NCBI GenBank assembly: GCA_973895155.1
Contig: OZ316895.1
Location: forward strand, 19,840,001-19,904,000
DNA length: 64,000 bases
Reading direction: 5' to 3'
From: Marsupella aquatica
Lineage: Eukaryota > Marchantiophyta
The stretch's first letter is position 1, and every line of letters starts with the position of its first letter. Below are positions 48,011 to 59,764 of the stretch, piece by piece. Both the position numbers and the translations under genes were made by a program. The notes under the pieces are model-generated. The model saw nothing but the letters and a program-made list of their open reading frames with translations. It searched no databases and was not told the origin of the DNA.

Positions 48011-48740
48011 CACTAGTGGAAAACAATGTATTTTATGACGGAAACAATGACTATTAATCAGGTCTTTTTAACAAAACAATGACGCAATCGTTCTCGTCTT
48101 TCCAGACGCGTCACAACGGACATTTTGGTCACGGTCCTTTTGGAAAAATGACGCTAAAAACATGTGGTCATTTCATACTATCCTAAATGACCGTTTTTAT
48201 GATATGGTCATAAATGCTGAACGTTCCAAAATGACGACACAAATCACCATCGACGGTCAATTGCCGTTGACCGTCGATGGTCCCCGTACCCAATCACACA
48301 ACAACACATGGCAATCAAAAAATAAATAACAGTGGTCATTTTGGACTTGTCCAAAATGACGTACATTATATAACAAATCAAATAGTGACACGTGGTTCAA
48401 AGAGTATTCACCATTTGGCAATATATTTGGGTCATTTTAGACGTGTCCAAAATGACTACGGTATAAACAAGTCATATTGAGACACGTGGTTCAATTGGGA
48501 GGAGGCACGTAAAGATACACATTAGTCATTAATGACATGTCTTGAATGACATAAAGTGAGTCATAGTGGACTTGTTTATAATGACCATGAGAATGGTCAT
48601 TGTATATGTCATTCTTTGAATCATTTAGTCTATGTCTTTAATGACCAGAGTTGAGTCATATTGGTCACAAAGATAGTTGTGGATAATGACCATTACATCA
48701 GTCATTCTAGCCAGTCATTCTAGCCAGTCATTCAGGTGAA
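48011..48740. repeat. CACTA left terminus and subterminal palindrome array
   Basis: After the terminal CACTAGTGG the motif GTCATT or its complement AATGAC occurs roughly 25 times. Three units at about 95-bp spacing have dyad symmetry: GTCATTTTGGAC..GTCCAAAATGAC at 48335-48360, GTCATTTTAGAC..GTCCAAAATGAC at 48431-48456 and GTCATTAATGAC..GTCTTGAATGAC at 48525-48550. Decayed versions follow. GACACGTGG, containing a G-box, recurs between units. In CACTA elements such arrays bind the element's own DNA-binding protein. Confidence 0.75.
48246..48281. repeat. Perfect 15-bp inverted repeat (hairpin) in the CACTA subterminal region
   Basis: ACCATCGACGGTCAA is followed by TTGCCG and the exact complement TTGACCGTCGATGGT. 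Confidence 0.9.
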
Positions 48741-49149
48741 GTATTCAATGATTTGGAGAAATTCAAATTTAAGTGATCATGATAGATAAAACTTCATGTC
48801 AATCAAAAATCATACATTACAAAGCCATTCAATAGATTTGCTGAATGAAAACTTAAAGAAACATTCGATATATATCACAAATCCAATTGACATTCATACA
48901 AGATACCTTCATAAGTCTCACAGTAACTATTGAACTCAATGCAAATTTATGAAACAAAATTACATTGACATCAATAATATTAGATTGGCAATTGTTACAA
49001 CCTAACATACCAATCACTCTGCATGTTTATAGAAAAATAGAGTTATCATTCTATCATGTCTAGTGTTTCTTGACAGAGTGCTATTTCTATTGCTTCTTAA
49101 GCAATCTAGAGTTCCATAGGGCATTCATCCCTTTCACATCAGATAATTT

Positions 49150-51956
49150 AGACTGGTTCTCCCCTGCATTTGGCAAATGGCAATGCCACATCTACAAACA
49201 CTTCAATCACACGCACTCGCAAGAAAGGGCTTTCAAAATCTGCACAATGAAACTTACCTTCTCCTGGCAGCCCTGTCACCTCACCTTCTGCCACTATCAT
49301 GGAATTGTCCACAACTCTCTTCATCTTCACCAAATCTCCTCTTGCAAACTGTGAACAACACATTTTGTTAAAAATGCAATAAACAGAAATTGAAAGATAG
49401 AAGAACACTCAAATCAAACACACATTTACCTTTGCAATGGGGTTAGGAGACTGCATTGGTTTCTTCTGTGCAGGTGATGCATTTGCTGAGGATCCTTTCT
49501 TCCTTTTCTTCTTTCCCTTTCTAGTTGATGGAGTGTCATCCTGCTCACTTGGAACAGGAGTTTCTTTTGGCAACTCAGATGATTTTGGGGTTACATCTGG
49601 TGTCAACTGATTTGACTTATCCTCTGGCAACTGAAAAGCATCTGAAATGGCTTATTTGGGCAACTTAGATGGCAAAAGGTTCACTTCCAATTCAGTTTGC
49701 TTCAGAGTATTGTTAGCTATGTCAGTTGGTCTTCCTTCCTCCCCTAAAGATGTTGTCATAAAACACACACAAAAGAAATACATAAACAAACATGTATACA
49801 CATATAATCACACTAAAAACATGCAAGAACATTATAAACATGCAATGGCATATACACATCACAATAATTACATTGAATGGACAGTGTATACATGATAGAG
49901 AATTTTACCTTCATTATCACCTGAAAAAGTAAGAGATCGCTTTCTACTACCTTGTTTGGTAGCTATAGTCAACTTACTGTGACTAGGTACAACTGTTGGA
50001 ACTTGTGCATTACTGGTGTGATGTGCCATCCACGTAGTCATCATGTTTGTCAACTCTCTCACAGTGTCTTTCAACTCATCAACATCCAATTTCACAGCCC
50101 CAATGGCAGTGATCTCTTCTTTTGAATGTGGGGTCTGTAAATGAACCACAAACCAACACAACATTCTCACTGTCAAACTTACAAACGACACAACACTCTG
50201 TCAAATGGAGAATGATGTACAAATCAAATTGGTATGACAATACTCACAGCTGATCCATGTCTGTTTCCTCGCCCCAGTAAGCTAGCACTTTTACCCTCCC
50301 CACTTGCCAATGATGGGCTCACCTTTGCTCCCACAAAACTACCAGTCTGACCTTGTGCACTTGCCAATGATGGGCTCATTGTCACCTTTGGCAATGAACC
50401 CTGACTACCATGGTTTTCTTTCAGGTCAGATATACCTGGGCTTGATCCTCTCTTCTGCTTCTATTCAAACACACAATGAATGAGAATCACAGAGTCTATT
50501 TTCATCAAGATTCACAAACAAGACAGAATTGATAGTGAAAATGATACAGGCCACAATTTACCATTCTCTTTGCTGCTGCAACATGCCCTCCTCTTCCAAA
50601 GTGAGAGGTATCTTGCACTCGTGCTCTTTTATCAGTCATCTGTTTACTCAAAGATATCAATGCTGGACTGGTAAAATGAGATACCAAAGCTGCCCATTTC
50701 TTTGGATCAACACCAGATGGCCCAGGTTTGGTTGGATCCTCATTGCAAACTTTCTTCCAGTAACCATGCATTTTATGGCACTCTCTCTTCAATATGCCAT
50801 GACAATGACTCCGGAATTTGGTCTTAATAAATTCCCCACCCACATACTCCCACTCAGCTGCCATGTTATTCCACACTGTGGTTGTATGAACTTGTGGATG
50901 ATCAGTCCATTTTGGCTTTGATACATCAAAGACTCTGAGTACGTTGCCACGAAGTTCCTCCAGCCAGTATTGTTTGTTGCCATCAGAATCATCAATATCA
51001 TTGTCATAAATCTGCATTTCACAGACAATGTCAGATCATAACTCTGGAATTTATGCAGAGTCCAGGTTTTATACACACAACAACAGAGAGGATCAGATTT
51101 GTCTAAATCTACATTCAAAAAAAGTACAATACTCACTTTAATGTGTTTGGGAAAATCTCCGCAATCCCTTTGTTGTTTGGCAGTATTATCAAACTGCCTC
51201 TTAGCATGCCTTCGTTCCCTACGCATCTCAGAGGCCCCGCCTGCAATGCACACACATGCATTCAATCAAAAATATGTACATGATTGAAAAGTACAGCAAA
51301 TGCACTTGCATATGCATGACGAGCAGATTGTGTATTACCTGAAGATCCTCTAGAATGTAGTACATCAGATTGACCTGATCTGCCTTCAGATGCTGATGGA
51401 ACCACTAAACAAACACACAACACCAAAGCACTTCAATTAATTTCATTTCCAAGTAGAATATCAACTTCCAAACACACCTAAAAAGTAGAACAGTACAATC
51501 CAATCACTTTCATATAAGAGTCCAGTGTCTGGGTCTTTCCAACATCTCACCAACCCACCTCCACCAGGCCCAGTCTTCTTAGGACCATGATTTTGTTTCT
51601 GTACCTACATCATGGACAACGTAAGCATATCAACATATAATTTGAAAAAGGGACAAGGATCCCTTCCTATTAGGATGATGAAGTTCAAGCATTACCTGTT
51701 ATTCACTCTCTGGTTTTGACCCTCCAATGTCACAATCCTCACTGTCATACCCAGAAGGAGAACCATAGCCATCATCACCAGACTCTGTCATGTTCACCTT
51801 GGTAACTTCTGATAGTCTAGAGCTCCTCCTCTTTGGCAATGTTTCAGTTGAAGTACCTTTCATCAAAGCAGGCTTTCCTCTCTCTCTTTGTACACGTGTG
51901 GTTGGGCCTCTAAGGAACAAAGCAATCATCAACATACACCAATGCAGATCAAACAT
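49150..51956 (-). CDS. Tnp1/TnpA-like CACTA protein (multi-exon)
   Basis: Minus-strand coding blocks in order: RGPTTRVQRERGKPALMKGT...SGYDSEDCD (about 51910-51700); small exons near 51600, 51400 and 51240 (RRERRHAKRQFDNTAKQQRD); a main block at 51013-50560; a Ser/Gly-rich exon near 50460-50250; TPHSKEEITAIGAVKLDVDE (near 50130); a KGKKKRKKGS basic block (49630-49430); and VVDNSMIVAEGEVTGLPGEG near 49300. The main block (HTTTVWNNMAAEWEYVGGEF, KKWAALVSHFTSPA, ARVQDTSHFGRGGHVA) fits the plant En/Spm transposase_24 family, and the last block fits that family's C-terminal domain. In En/Spm the equivalent protein binds the subterminal repeats. Exon edges are approximate and integrity was not fully checked. 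Confidence 0.6.
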
Positions 51957-52323
51957 ACATGCAAAATGAATCTACAACACCGTAACACTAGTACTTATGT
52001 ACAGGATCCATACTAGTATGTGACCAATCTGGAATATGAAAACAGAACATGAACCTGACAACTCCATCTACTGAATCAAATTTGCAACAGACATATTAAC
52101 ACACACATCAGCTTGCAGTCTGGCCCCAGTCCTAGATCACGCATAATTTTGACATTATGCTCTATGTTCCGATTTTGGGCCTCCTCATAAGGATTCACAG
52201 AATGTGACAACCCCTGCAATCTTCTTTTCACAGGCTGCATTCACCAACTGCACAAATGGGTAAACCATTAGTCTGATTTCATATATAGTCCATACATGTA
52301 GTCCATCTATGGACTTCACACAC

Positions 52324-53090
52324 CTAAAACCTATTCATGAATTGCTTAGGCCTGCCCTTTCTTGCAGATCCCTCTACATCTCTGCCTCGTTTGGGACCAG
52401 TATTTGGTCCTGGATTTGCTCTTGACGTACAGGCCTTAGCCAATTCGATGTGTAATTTGGCATTGTTTTCCATTGTAGCATGGAAATCAACGTCTGTGTA
52501 ATCACCTAACACCCTTGTGGGCCTGGATTCTTTGTGGAGGATTGTTCTCCATGCTATCCCCTTCTCATTGGGGTGGAAGAAAACCTGCTCCACTTGCTTT
52601 GGAAAAACGTAATCCATTTTCTTGGACACACCCAGTTCTCTATGGAAATTCACCTGCCAAAGACCAGACTCGGAATACCTCATACTGGCAGAGGATTTAG
52701 GAGTCCATAATGGATCTGCCCATTTCCCTTTGAAAAGAATCACCTCTTTCCTCAAGTTGCCGTAATTCAGTACCAAGATATCTGTCAAGGCCCCTACATA
52801 CTATACAGATTCTTCTATGGTTGCACCAAACCTGTCCACTCGCTTCTCAGTGGATGTAGAAGCCATCCCATAATCAAAAGTGCTAAAAGCACCAGAATCA
52901 AAATCACTCAAACACCCCAAGGATGGAATAGTCCTCCAATGGTGCCCATAGGCTCTGCATGCCCTATACAATCGTGCCTTCAAACTAGGTGGTGTGGAGT
53001 ATGCAGATAGTAATGACCGCTCAGACTCTTTCTCAAAATTATGGGTATTGACTAATGTTTGAAACCATTCCCTGAAAGGTGGCAATTTGT
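52324..53090 (-). CDS. TNP2 transposase, C-terminal part (DUF4216-like)
   Basis: The minus-strand block LPPFREWFQTLVNTHNFEKE (near 53080) precedes an in-frame stretch to about 52801. Then 52788-52324 reads LNYGNLRKEVILFKGKWADP, GLWQVNFHRELG and FPKQVEQVFFHPNEKG, the DUF4216-type C-terminal domain of CACTA TNP2 proteins, ending in a basic tail GRPKQFMNRF. A stop near 52800 separates the blocks and may be an intron boundary. It is the continuation of 59164-56885, separated by the inserted element at about 53093-56650. Confidence 0.7.
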
Positions 53091-53956
53091 GAGATAAGGA
53101 TGTTTATGAAGGAAGGGTTAACTAGCCATAAATTTTTGAATTTTTAAGTTTAAGATCTCAAATGAGGCTAAAGAGGGACCTGACGACTACTTTGAAGTGT
53201 TATGAGACTTTCAAGCCCATCTGAGGTCAACCCGGATTGATATTAGAGAAGGAGGATCGACCTGGAACTTTTTGTTATAAGCCTGGAATGAGATATAAAG
53301 CTTATACCGAGACTCTACTCAATAACAGCTGTCCATTGCCAAAGTTTTTAAAACCATAAGTCAAACACAGGCACGACCACAGTAGAATCTGGATATAAGG
53401 AAGGAGAGTCGATCCGGCCTCTCACACCTCTCAAAGCCGAACTTAGTAGGTTTTGAGTTCCCGAGCGCATTAGGCTGTTAAAGCAGTAGAGTGAGGAGGC
53501 TCTACCCTTTTGGTAGAGGATCTTGGGTCCGGATTATAGGACCAATCTTGAATTTCTTGATGAGAGCCTGGATATGAGGGTACTGACTGATTCGTTGTGA
53601 GGGGAATGCCTACTCCGCCGCTGGAAGTGAAGGCAGGAAGTTTGAGATTCTGATTGTGCATACATCGGTGATGAGAAGGAAGGCCAGATCGATCCGGACA
53701 TCCACATTGCAGGCCCGTTTGAGTCTATCTTTGCCCCACGTTCGATGCACCTGAATTCTGATTGACGGGATCTTGATCAACGTTTCTAGAAGCGCTTGTC
53801 AGTTGATCAGAAACACCGTAGCCAGGTCGACCCGGACATTTCTACCATTGGTCGACACCGAAGCGATTGACCATTCTGAAGTCTCAGCATTGTAGAGCTC
53901 GCCGACGAGAAGGCAGGCCATTTATTGGGAATCCATTTTCTGCTTCGATAAGTCCT

Positions 53957-55684
53957 ATGGAGCAAGGGACGGATCCAGCCGGAATTTCCACTTCTCGCGT
54001 CTCTAAGGGGCATTCAACCTCAACATCACCTGCACCTACTCCGGTTAAAGCCCCTGTGAGACGATCGAAGAGAAAGGAGGTCCCCATTGCCATGAAAATT
54101 CTGAGGCCAGCTATTCCGGACAGTGAAGCTGAGAAGGTCAAATTGAGGGAGTCTTTGCTCAGGATGGGCTGTGAGTCTCTGATGGAGCTACCCTAGAGTT
54201 ATCAGAGCGAAGATATGATCAGAGAGATCCGATCCAAGGAGTGTCCGGCTGAGTTTAAGGATACCTCCAAAGACCGACCTGAGCGATGGACTCAGATGAT
54301 GATTGTAGGAGCTTTTGTATTGGAAGATGAAGGAGAAGGTCCAGTGGGAAGAGCTGTCAATCTAATCCTTCCTTACTTCAAAGGAGCCATCAACAGTAAG
54401 GACGGGTTCAATGTTTCTAAGTGTTTGGATCCTGATCTGAGACAAGTCTTCAGCTTTCTGCTACCCCTGCTGTACCCTGAGAAGCCAAGAAGAGTTACTG
54501 TTGGAGTTGGCTCTACCATTGTTGCTGCTTACAAGGGAGAAAGAAAAGTCAATTGGGCTAAGCTTATCTTTGATTTGATAAGGAAGTTGGTACAGAACCT
54601 ATCCAACAAGAGTCCTACTCCCCTATCCTGCTACCTGGTACATCTATATAGCTTTGAAGGAGTTTTGTTCAAAAAGGAGAAGAAATTACTATTGGCCAAG
54701 TACAACTTCATCAAGTATGGAGAGACAGATCCAGATATCACCCAGGCCACCTCTGATGACAGTGAGGATGAGGAACCAGCAGAGACAAATCCTCGAAAGA
54801 CCCGGTCTGCTGCCCGGAACCTCGACCCGGACTTCGTCGATCCGGCTGAATGTCCGGATGCACCCGGCCATGCCTCCCAAGACACCCTAGCTGATTTCCA
54901 GATCATCTCAGACACGTTCCAGAAGGTGAAGAGGAAGACCACTGTGATGGAGAAGGTCATCACCGACATTTCACAGAAGCTAGGAGTGAAACCAGGGCAG
55001 ATTCTTGAGAAGATCTTCACCATGAGTGATGCCACAGATAAGAAGAAGTTGGAGAAGGAGAATGAGTTCCTCAAGAAGAAGGTATCTGAACTCAAACAGC
55101 AGTTGGAAAGGAGTAAGAAGAAGAATGAGCTTGAGCATACTCTCCAACTCAGTATCACTCAATCTTTGGATCTGATTGAGCCTTTGACTAAAATAGCTTC
55201 TCTGGATCTTCTTAAGGCCCAAATTTATGATGAGTATTCTGCCAAGAACACCACACCCATCCTTTTCTCCAAGATTAACCATTTAGTGGTAGATGTGAGT
55301 ACCAAGGTGGATGATGCACTTACAGGCCTCTCAAAGACCTGTGAAGCCTTAAGGGAGATGAGTGACTTGACTACTGAGGAGCTATTAGCTGATACTGAGA
55401 TTCCTCCCTTTACTACCAGATCTTTCTCTCCTAGTCCTCATGAAGGAGTCTATTCCACTGGCCCCTCATCACCCCTCAACCCTCCTGGTTTCCCCACTCC
55501 CAGTACACACTTCCACTCTCATTCTTACACCTATTCTCATGACCCAAGTGCCCATCAGGAGAACATGGATATTGACCCGTCCATCCCTTTTACCACTGGT
55601 CAGCAGGGAGTTTACCTTCGGCCAGAACCCCTTGCTATGGCCAACCCTGAGGAGGATCCTTCCCAGAAGATAGGACCTGAATAG
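53957..55684 (+). CDS. Unrecognised coiled-coil protein, copy 2 (one in-frame stop)
   Basis: From ATG 53957 one frame runs 576 codons to TAG 55682-55684, interrupted only by TAG at 54194-54196. Copy 1 at the window start has TGG (Trp) there, so this is a single G-to-A nonsense change. From ATG 54215 the open part is 489 residues. In order: basic VRRSKRKE, a conserved block with EKPRRVTVGVGSTIVAAYKG near 54480, an acidic linker (DDSEDEEPAET), PRKTRSAARN, DPDFVDPAECPD, a strong coiled coil at 55030-55140 (KKKLEKENEFLKKKVSELKQ), and a Pro/Ser/Thr/His-rich tail with SHSYTYSHDPS. I do not recognise the family. Two diverged copies in one window, one nested in a transposon, imply it is carried by a repetitive element, perhaps as an accessory ORF of an LTR retrotransposon. 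It lies antisense to TNP2. Confidence 0.6.
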
Positions 55685-55689
55685 AACTA

Positions 55690-56650
55690 TATTTAGAGAA
55701 TTAGAGCCACATTAGTTTAGACCTAGAAATGGCTATGTAGACTAGTATATGAGTAAGTAGACTCCAACATTTTGTTGATATATCCATTGTAGTCTCTACT
55801 CTATTTTTGACTAGGATAGTTTACTTTTATTTACATACTTCTTTAGACTTGGGTTTTGAAAAGGCATGTCTTTTCATAATCTCCACTTTTAGTACAAAAG
55901 GAGGAGAACCCAAAGTCAACCGGGAGGAGAGAGATGCATTTGATTTCCCCATTTTGATTTTGGATAAATCTATGTCTTTTCTTCCCTTCTTTTTACCATG
56001 GTTGAGTAAAAGGAAGAAGTTTAGCAACCCTTGAGTTGTTGTGAAATGTTCAATGAATGCTAGAGTGTGCCTATAATGATATTGGAAGATCAATGAGATT
56101 TGTGACCAATACATTTGAAAGATTCACCAAAGAGGAAATTGACATTTGCACAAACTCAACCAAGCAATCTTAAGGATTGTAGGAGAAGTAAACCAATTCG
56201 AGTATCCTAGTACCGTCTTAAGCAAGACCAGAAAAGTGTCCCGGGTTGATTTACATTGTTGTCTTCTAAATTCAATAGATGGAGAAAAGTTGCTACGAGA
56301 AATCAAAAAGCATAGAAAATGTTGATTTCTGAATCTTAAATTAGGCCATAATCCTTATTGAAGGAGTGGTGATGGTCAAAAATTCAATTCCCTTGCACTT
56401 TGAAAACTCCTATCTACTCTCTCTCTAGTTTAAATTTTTGTTAATTCTAGTCTTTATTATTGCACTGTGAGTCCTAAGGATTACCCACTTGAGTTTGTGG
56501 TTAAACACTTATGTTAAGAAGGTCATTAAAAATCTTTCCAATCTAAGAATGTTGGTGTAAACTTCTCAAATCGTGTTAATTAGGTCTTTTCGATCTTATC
56601 CACTCCTAACCAGAACAAAATCGAGTTGTTAAGGAGTAAATAGTCATTTA
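55690..56650. other. 3' flank of the copy 2 gene, no gene seen
   Basis: AT-rich noncoding DNA inside the insertion. Apart from the purine tract near 55895 I see no motif. Short open frames at 55807-56034 and 56124-56306 lack domains. Confidence 0.4.
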
Positions 56651-56884
56651 TCTCTTTATCACCTTGCTACACAATTCTTGGCAGTCAGCGGGAAATTCCA
56701 CTGGTTTTCTTTGATTGGCAGGCTTCCTCATCCATTCCTTCCGGAAATCCACTCTTCATTTGGTAACAGTCTCATTGGTAGCATCATATATCTTGCATGG
56801 CAACAACAACACTGAAGACATTAGTGCATGATCCACCATGAATATACAAACACAATGGGGCAACATAATTTAGGGTTTATGTAC

Positions 56885-59164
56885 CTGTACCATGGAGCCA
56901 CTTTCTCTTCATTCTCCAATATATAATGATGCATGGCCATCATTTCAGACCAATCCAAAGTTATCGCCTTTGCAGCCCCTTCCAAAACAATGCCTGCAGT
57001 GCCAGCATCCTCCTCCAACTCCCAGGTTTGTTTTCCCTCTTCCTTTGCATCAATCATGTATTCAAAAAGGAATCCCAAAGACTCATCTAATACATAGCCT
57101 TCAGCCATAGAAGCCTCTGGATGTGCCTTGTTTTGTACATAACCCTTCAATACCTTCAGGTTCCTCTCTATTGGGTACATCCATCTGCCTGTAACTGGGC
57201 CACACAAGTCTAATTCCTCCACTAGGTGAATCATTAAATGGGTCATGACATCAAAGAAGCTTGGTGGAAAATGGATTTCCAAAATGCAGAGAGTGAATGC
57301 AACATCCATCATCAAATTCTCATACATTGAAGGGCCCCACACCTTTGTACAGATCTGGCGATAGATATTGCTCACCCCAGCTATGGCCAAGCGAACCCCT
57401 TCATCAAGTAATCCCATTGTTGCCAGAGGGAGAATCTGTTGCATGAGTTGGTGGAAATCATGTGATTTCAACCCAGAGAGTTTCTTGGATTTTGTAACAC
57501 ACTTTGCCAAAGAACTTGAAAAACCAATGGGCCCTTTCAAGGTCAATAAAACCTCCAAGAACCTTGTTCTTTCCTTCTTGCTCAGGCAATATGGGGCTGG
57601 GGGCATCAACAATTTGTCATCGTTACGCTTGGGAGCTGGATTGGGTACAAGCCATAGGTGTTGGCGCACCTGTAAGAGCTTCATGTCTTCTCTCATAGAA
57701 AGAGTGTCCTTGGTCCCAATGATAGTGTGCACAATGTTGTGTGCAAGATTCTTCTCATAGTGCATGGGATCTAGACAATGGTTAATGAGTAGTTTCTGCA
57801 ATGGACACACAATTCAGAAATTAGGGCATTGAATACAACTTTTGGCATCAATGGGCAGTAGTTTGTGCAGTGGACACAATTCAGAAATTAGTGCATTGAA
57901 TACAACAATTACAAAATCTGGGGTACAGGAACTATATGAAGAGAATATATTTCAAAGTCATATGAAGAGATTGCAGAAATTCATTGTAGTAGTATGGAGT
58001 CTTACATTCCAATAGGGCAACTTGTACAGACCAGTAGCCCTCTTCACTCCATGCACCTTTATGGGGCATTTCTCATCCTCAACCTTGGTTCCTCCCTTCT
58101 TCAAATATTCTGTTGTCTCGTCTCCCCACTTCTTTCTATCAGAGCTTGTCATTCTACACGGTGTAGGTCGACTCTCAATTGCACCATCAAAGTATTGTGC
58201 ACTGTCTGGTCTACGAAAAAGATGCCTTGCTGCTAACCATCGACTTGGCATTCTCACCCCTAAAGAGCATGCAACCTTTCTCACAGACAGGGATTCTCTC
58301 ATAATCCAAGCCAAGCTTTCTCAATAGCTGCTTTGCAGCATATAAGTTCTTGGGCAGATTATGCTCTGCAGGCATACCATGCTCCCCCATCAAAGACAAC
58401 AATGCATTCACTCCTTTGTTTGAGAATCCATGGCCATGACAGATGTTCAGCAGAAGCAACATGAATGACACAACATCTATTTTGCTGCCTGGGAACAAAG
58501 GTTGCATTGCTGCATTTAAAGATAACTGTGCAGGAGCAGTCTCCATAGGAGTTTTAGAGGTTTCAAGGGGGTTTACAGGATGGGCACCTCCTTCACTCTC
58601 ATCATCCCCAAGTACAAAATCCAAGTCAAAATGGTCCTGATCATCTAGTTCATGCTCAGGGGATTCTTCATTGGTTCTCAGCAACGTTTCTTCTAGTAGA
58701 GCCCTGATATGTTCTTCGACATCTATAGTTGGATACTCTGGAACATCCACAGTTGGATACTCTGGAACATCTACAAATAAATGTTCTTCAACATCTACAG
58801 TTGGCTGTTGTGCACAGGATGCCTGCTGAAGGTTTGCTACCCTCAATGCCTCAGGGCCATGTTGTGACATGTAGTCAGCACCCCACTCTTCATCAGAAGA
58901 GTCCTATCCCTCTCCCACCCACACTTGACATGCAGGGTACCGACCATGTTTAATAAGGTGCAGTCTAGCAGTATTCCGATTAGTCCTATAATTCCCTTTG
59001 CAGTTCACACAAGGGCAGTACATCTTATGGTCCCCACTCTTGTGGCGAGCCTTCTGTTCTCGAACCCACAAAGCATCGTCACGATGTTGTACTCTAGCTG
59101 GATGGAAGAGTGGCAACTTTGGAGTTCTACCCACACCTAACGTATTCTGTGGCAATTGTGCCAT
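56885..59164 (-). pseudogene. TNP2 transposase, N-terminal and middle parts, catalytic core missing
   Basis: Minus-strand blocks: 59164-58904 (MAQLPQNTLGVGRT, then MYCPCVNCKGN, the transposase-associated zinc domain); 58870-58265 (acidic region, then LLLLNICHGHGFSNKGVNAL, AKQLLRKLGLDYERIPVCEK and GCMLFRGE); 58250-58006 (SRWLAARHLFRRPDSAQYFD, VKRATGLYKLPYWN with a GTAAGA donor); 57795-56885 (LDPMHYEKNLAHNIVHTIIG, GLKSHDFHQLMQQILPLA, FPPSFFDVMTHLMIHLVEEL, RWMYPIERNLKVLKGYVQNK). Family TNP2 proteins have roughly 250 residues with the DDE-type catalytic core between the GCMLF and RR(F/W)LP segments. Here these segments adjoin, out of frame, near 58250-58265. The protein is therefore probably inactive. 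DUF4218-like middle sequence looks well kept. Confidence 0.75.
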
Positions 59165-59764
59165 GCTAGCTTGATTGAAATTGTATTCAAACTATGATTT
59201 TCAAACTAAATCAGTGTGACATGCATACAAAATTGGGCCTACCGTCACAATTGTACAACCGATGCCAACCACAGTCCAATTGCTCAAACCCATAGAGCCC
59301 AGTTTCTCAAATCCACTGTAGTGGGGCACCTTCTCCTTCTTGCATACAAATAGAGCATCACATATAGTGTCATCAGAATGATACTATGAACGTAAATCTT
59401 TGTGCCTTCATCATTTCCAGTATTTGTTTGCCTATTAGGAATGTGAGCAGACAGGTTTGGAATAAGTAATGTTTGTGACACCAGTGACAAATTTACAAGT
59501 GAAGTTTAGACATCAACAATGACCCGAGTCACACTCAAAGCACATGCATGAAAATCAGAATCTTACCCTGGAAAAGATAGTAAAGTTGATTTCTCAAAAT
59601 TAATTGCCTCAATCCGCAATGCATTGTCGTAGAGTGTGTATACATGAGGAGTTCATCAAACTGCATATAAATAGTCCACATGTTTTAGCACTCTGAAAAT
59701 TGTTGAAGTCCACGTGAAACCATCAAAAAACTCTATCTCAAGTTTGTGTTCCATCCAGCCTCAA
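59165..59764. other. Spacer between the PHD ORF and the TNP2 start
   Basis: About 600 bp with no domain. A minus-strand open frame at 59490-59284 has no recognisable feature. It would hold the TNP2 promoter and leader. Confidence 0.4.

Larger units (their letters stand above)
53093..56650 (+). mobile_element. Insertion within the CACTA transposase gene
   Basis: TNP2 homology stops at about 53090 and resumes at about 56885 on the minus strand. The intervening DNA carries the unrecognised plus-strand gene 53957-55684. The left 850 bp hold diverged repeats containing GATCGATCCGG or GTCGACCCGG and GAGAAGG(A/C)AGGCCA. The right 950 bp include a PPT-like ACAAAAGGAGGAG at about 55895. I could not identify LTRs or a target duplication, so the exact edges are uncertain. 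Confidence 0.45.

Noticed and set aside
48335-48740. CRISPR-like array
   Set aside because: The spaced repeats are palindromic, degenerate and lie in a plant CACTA end; no CRISPR context exists.
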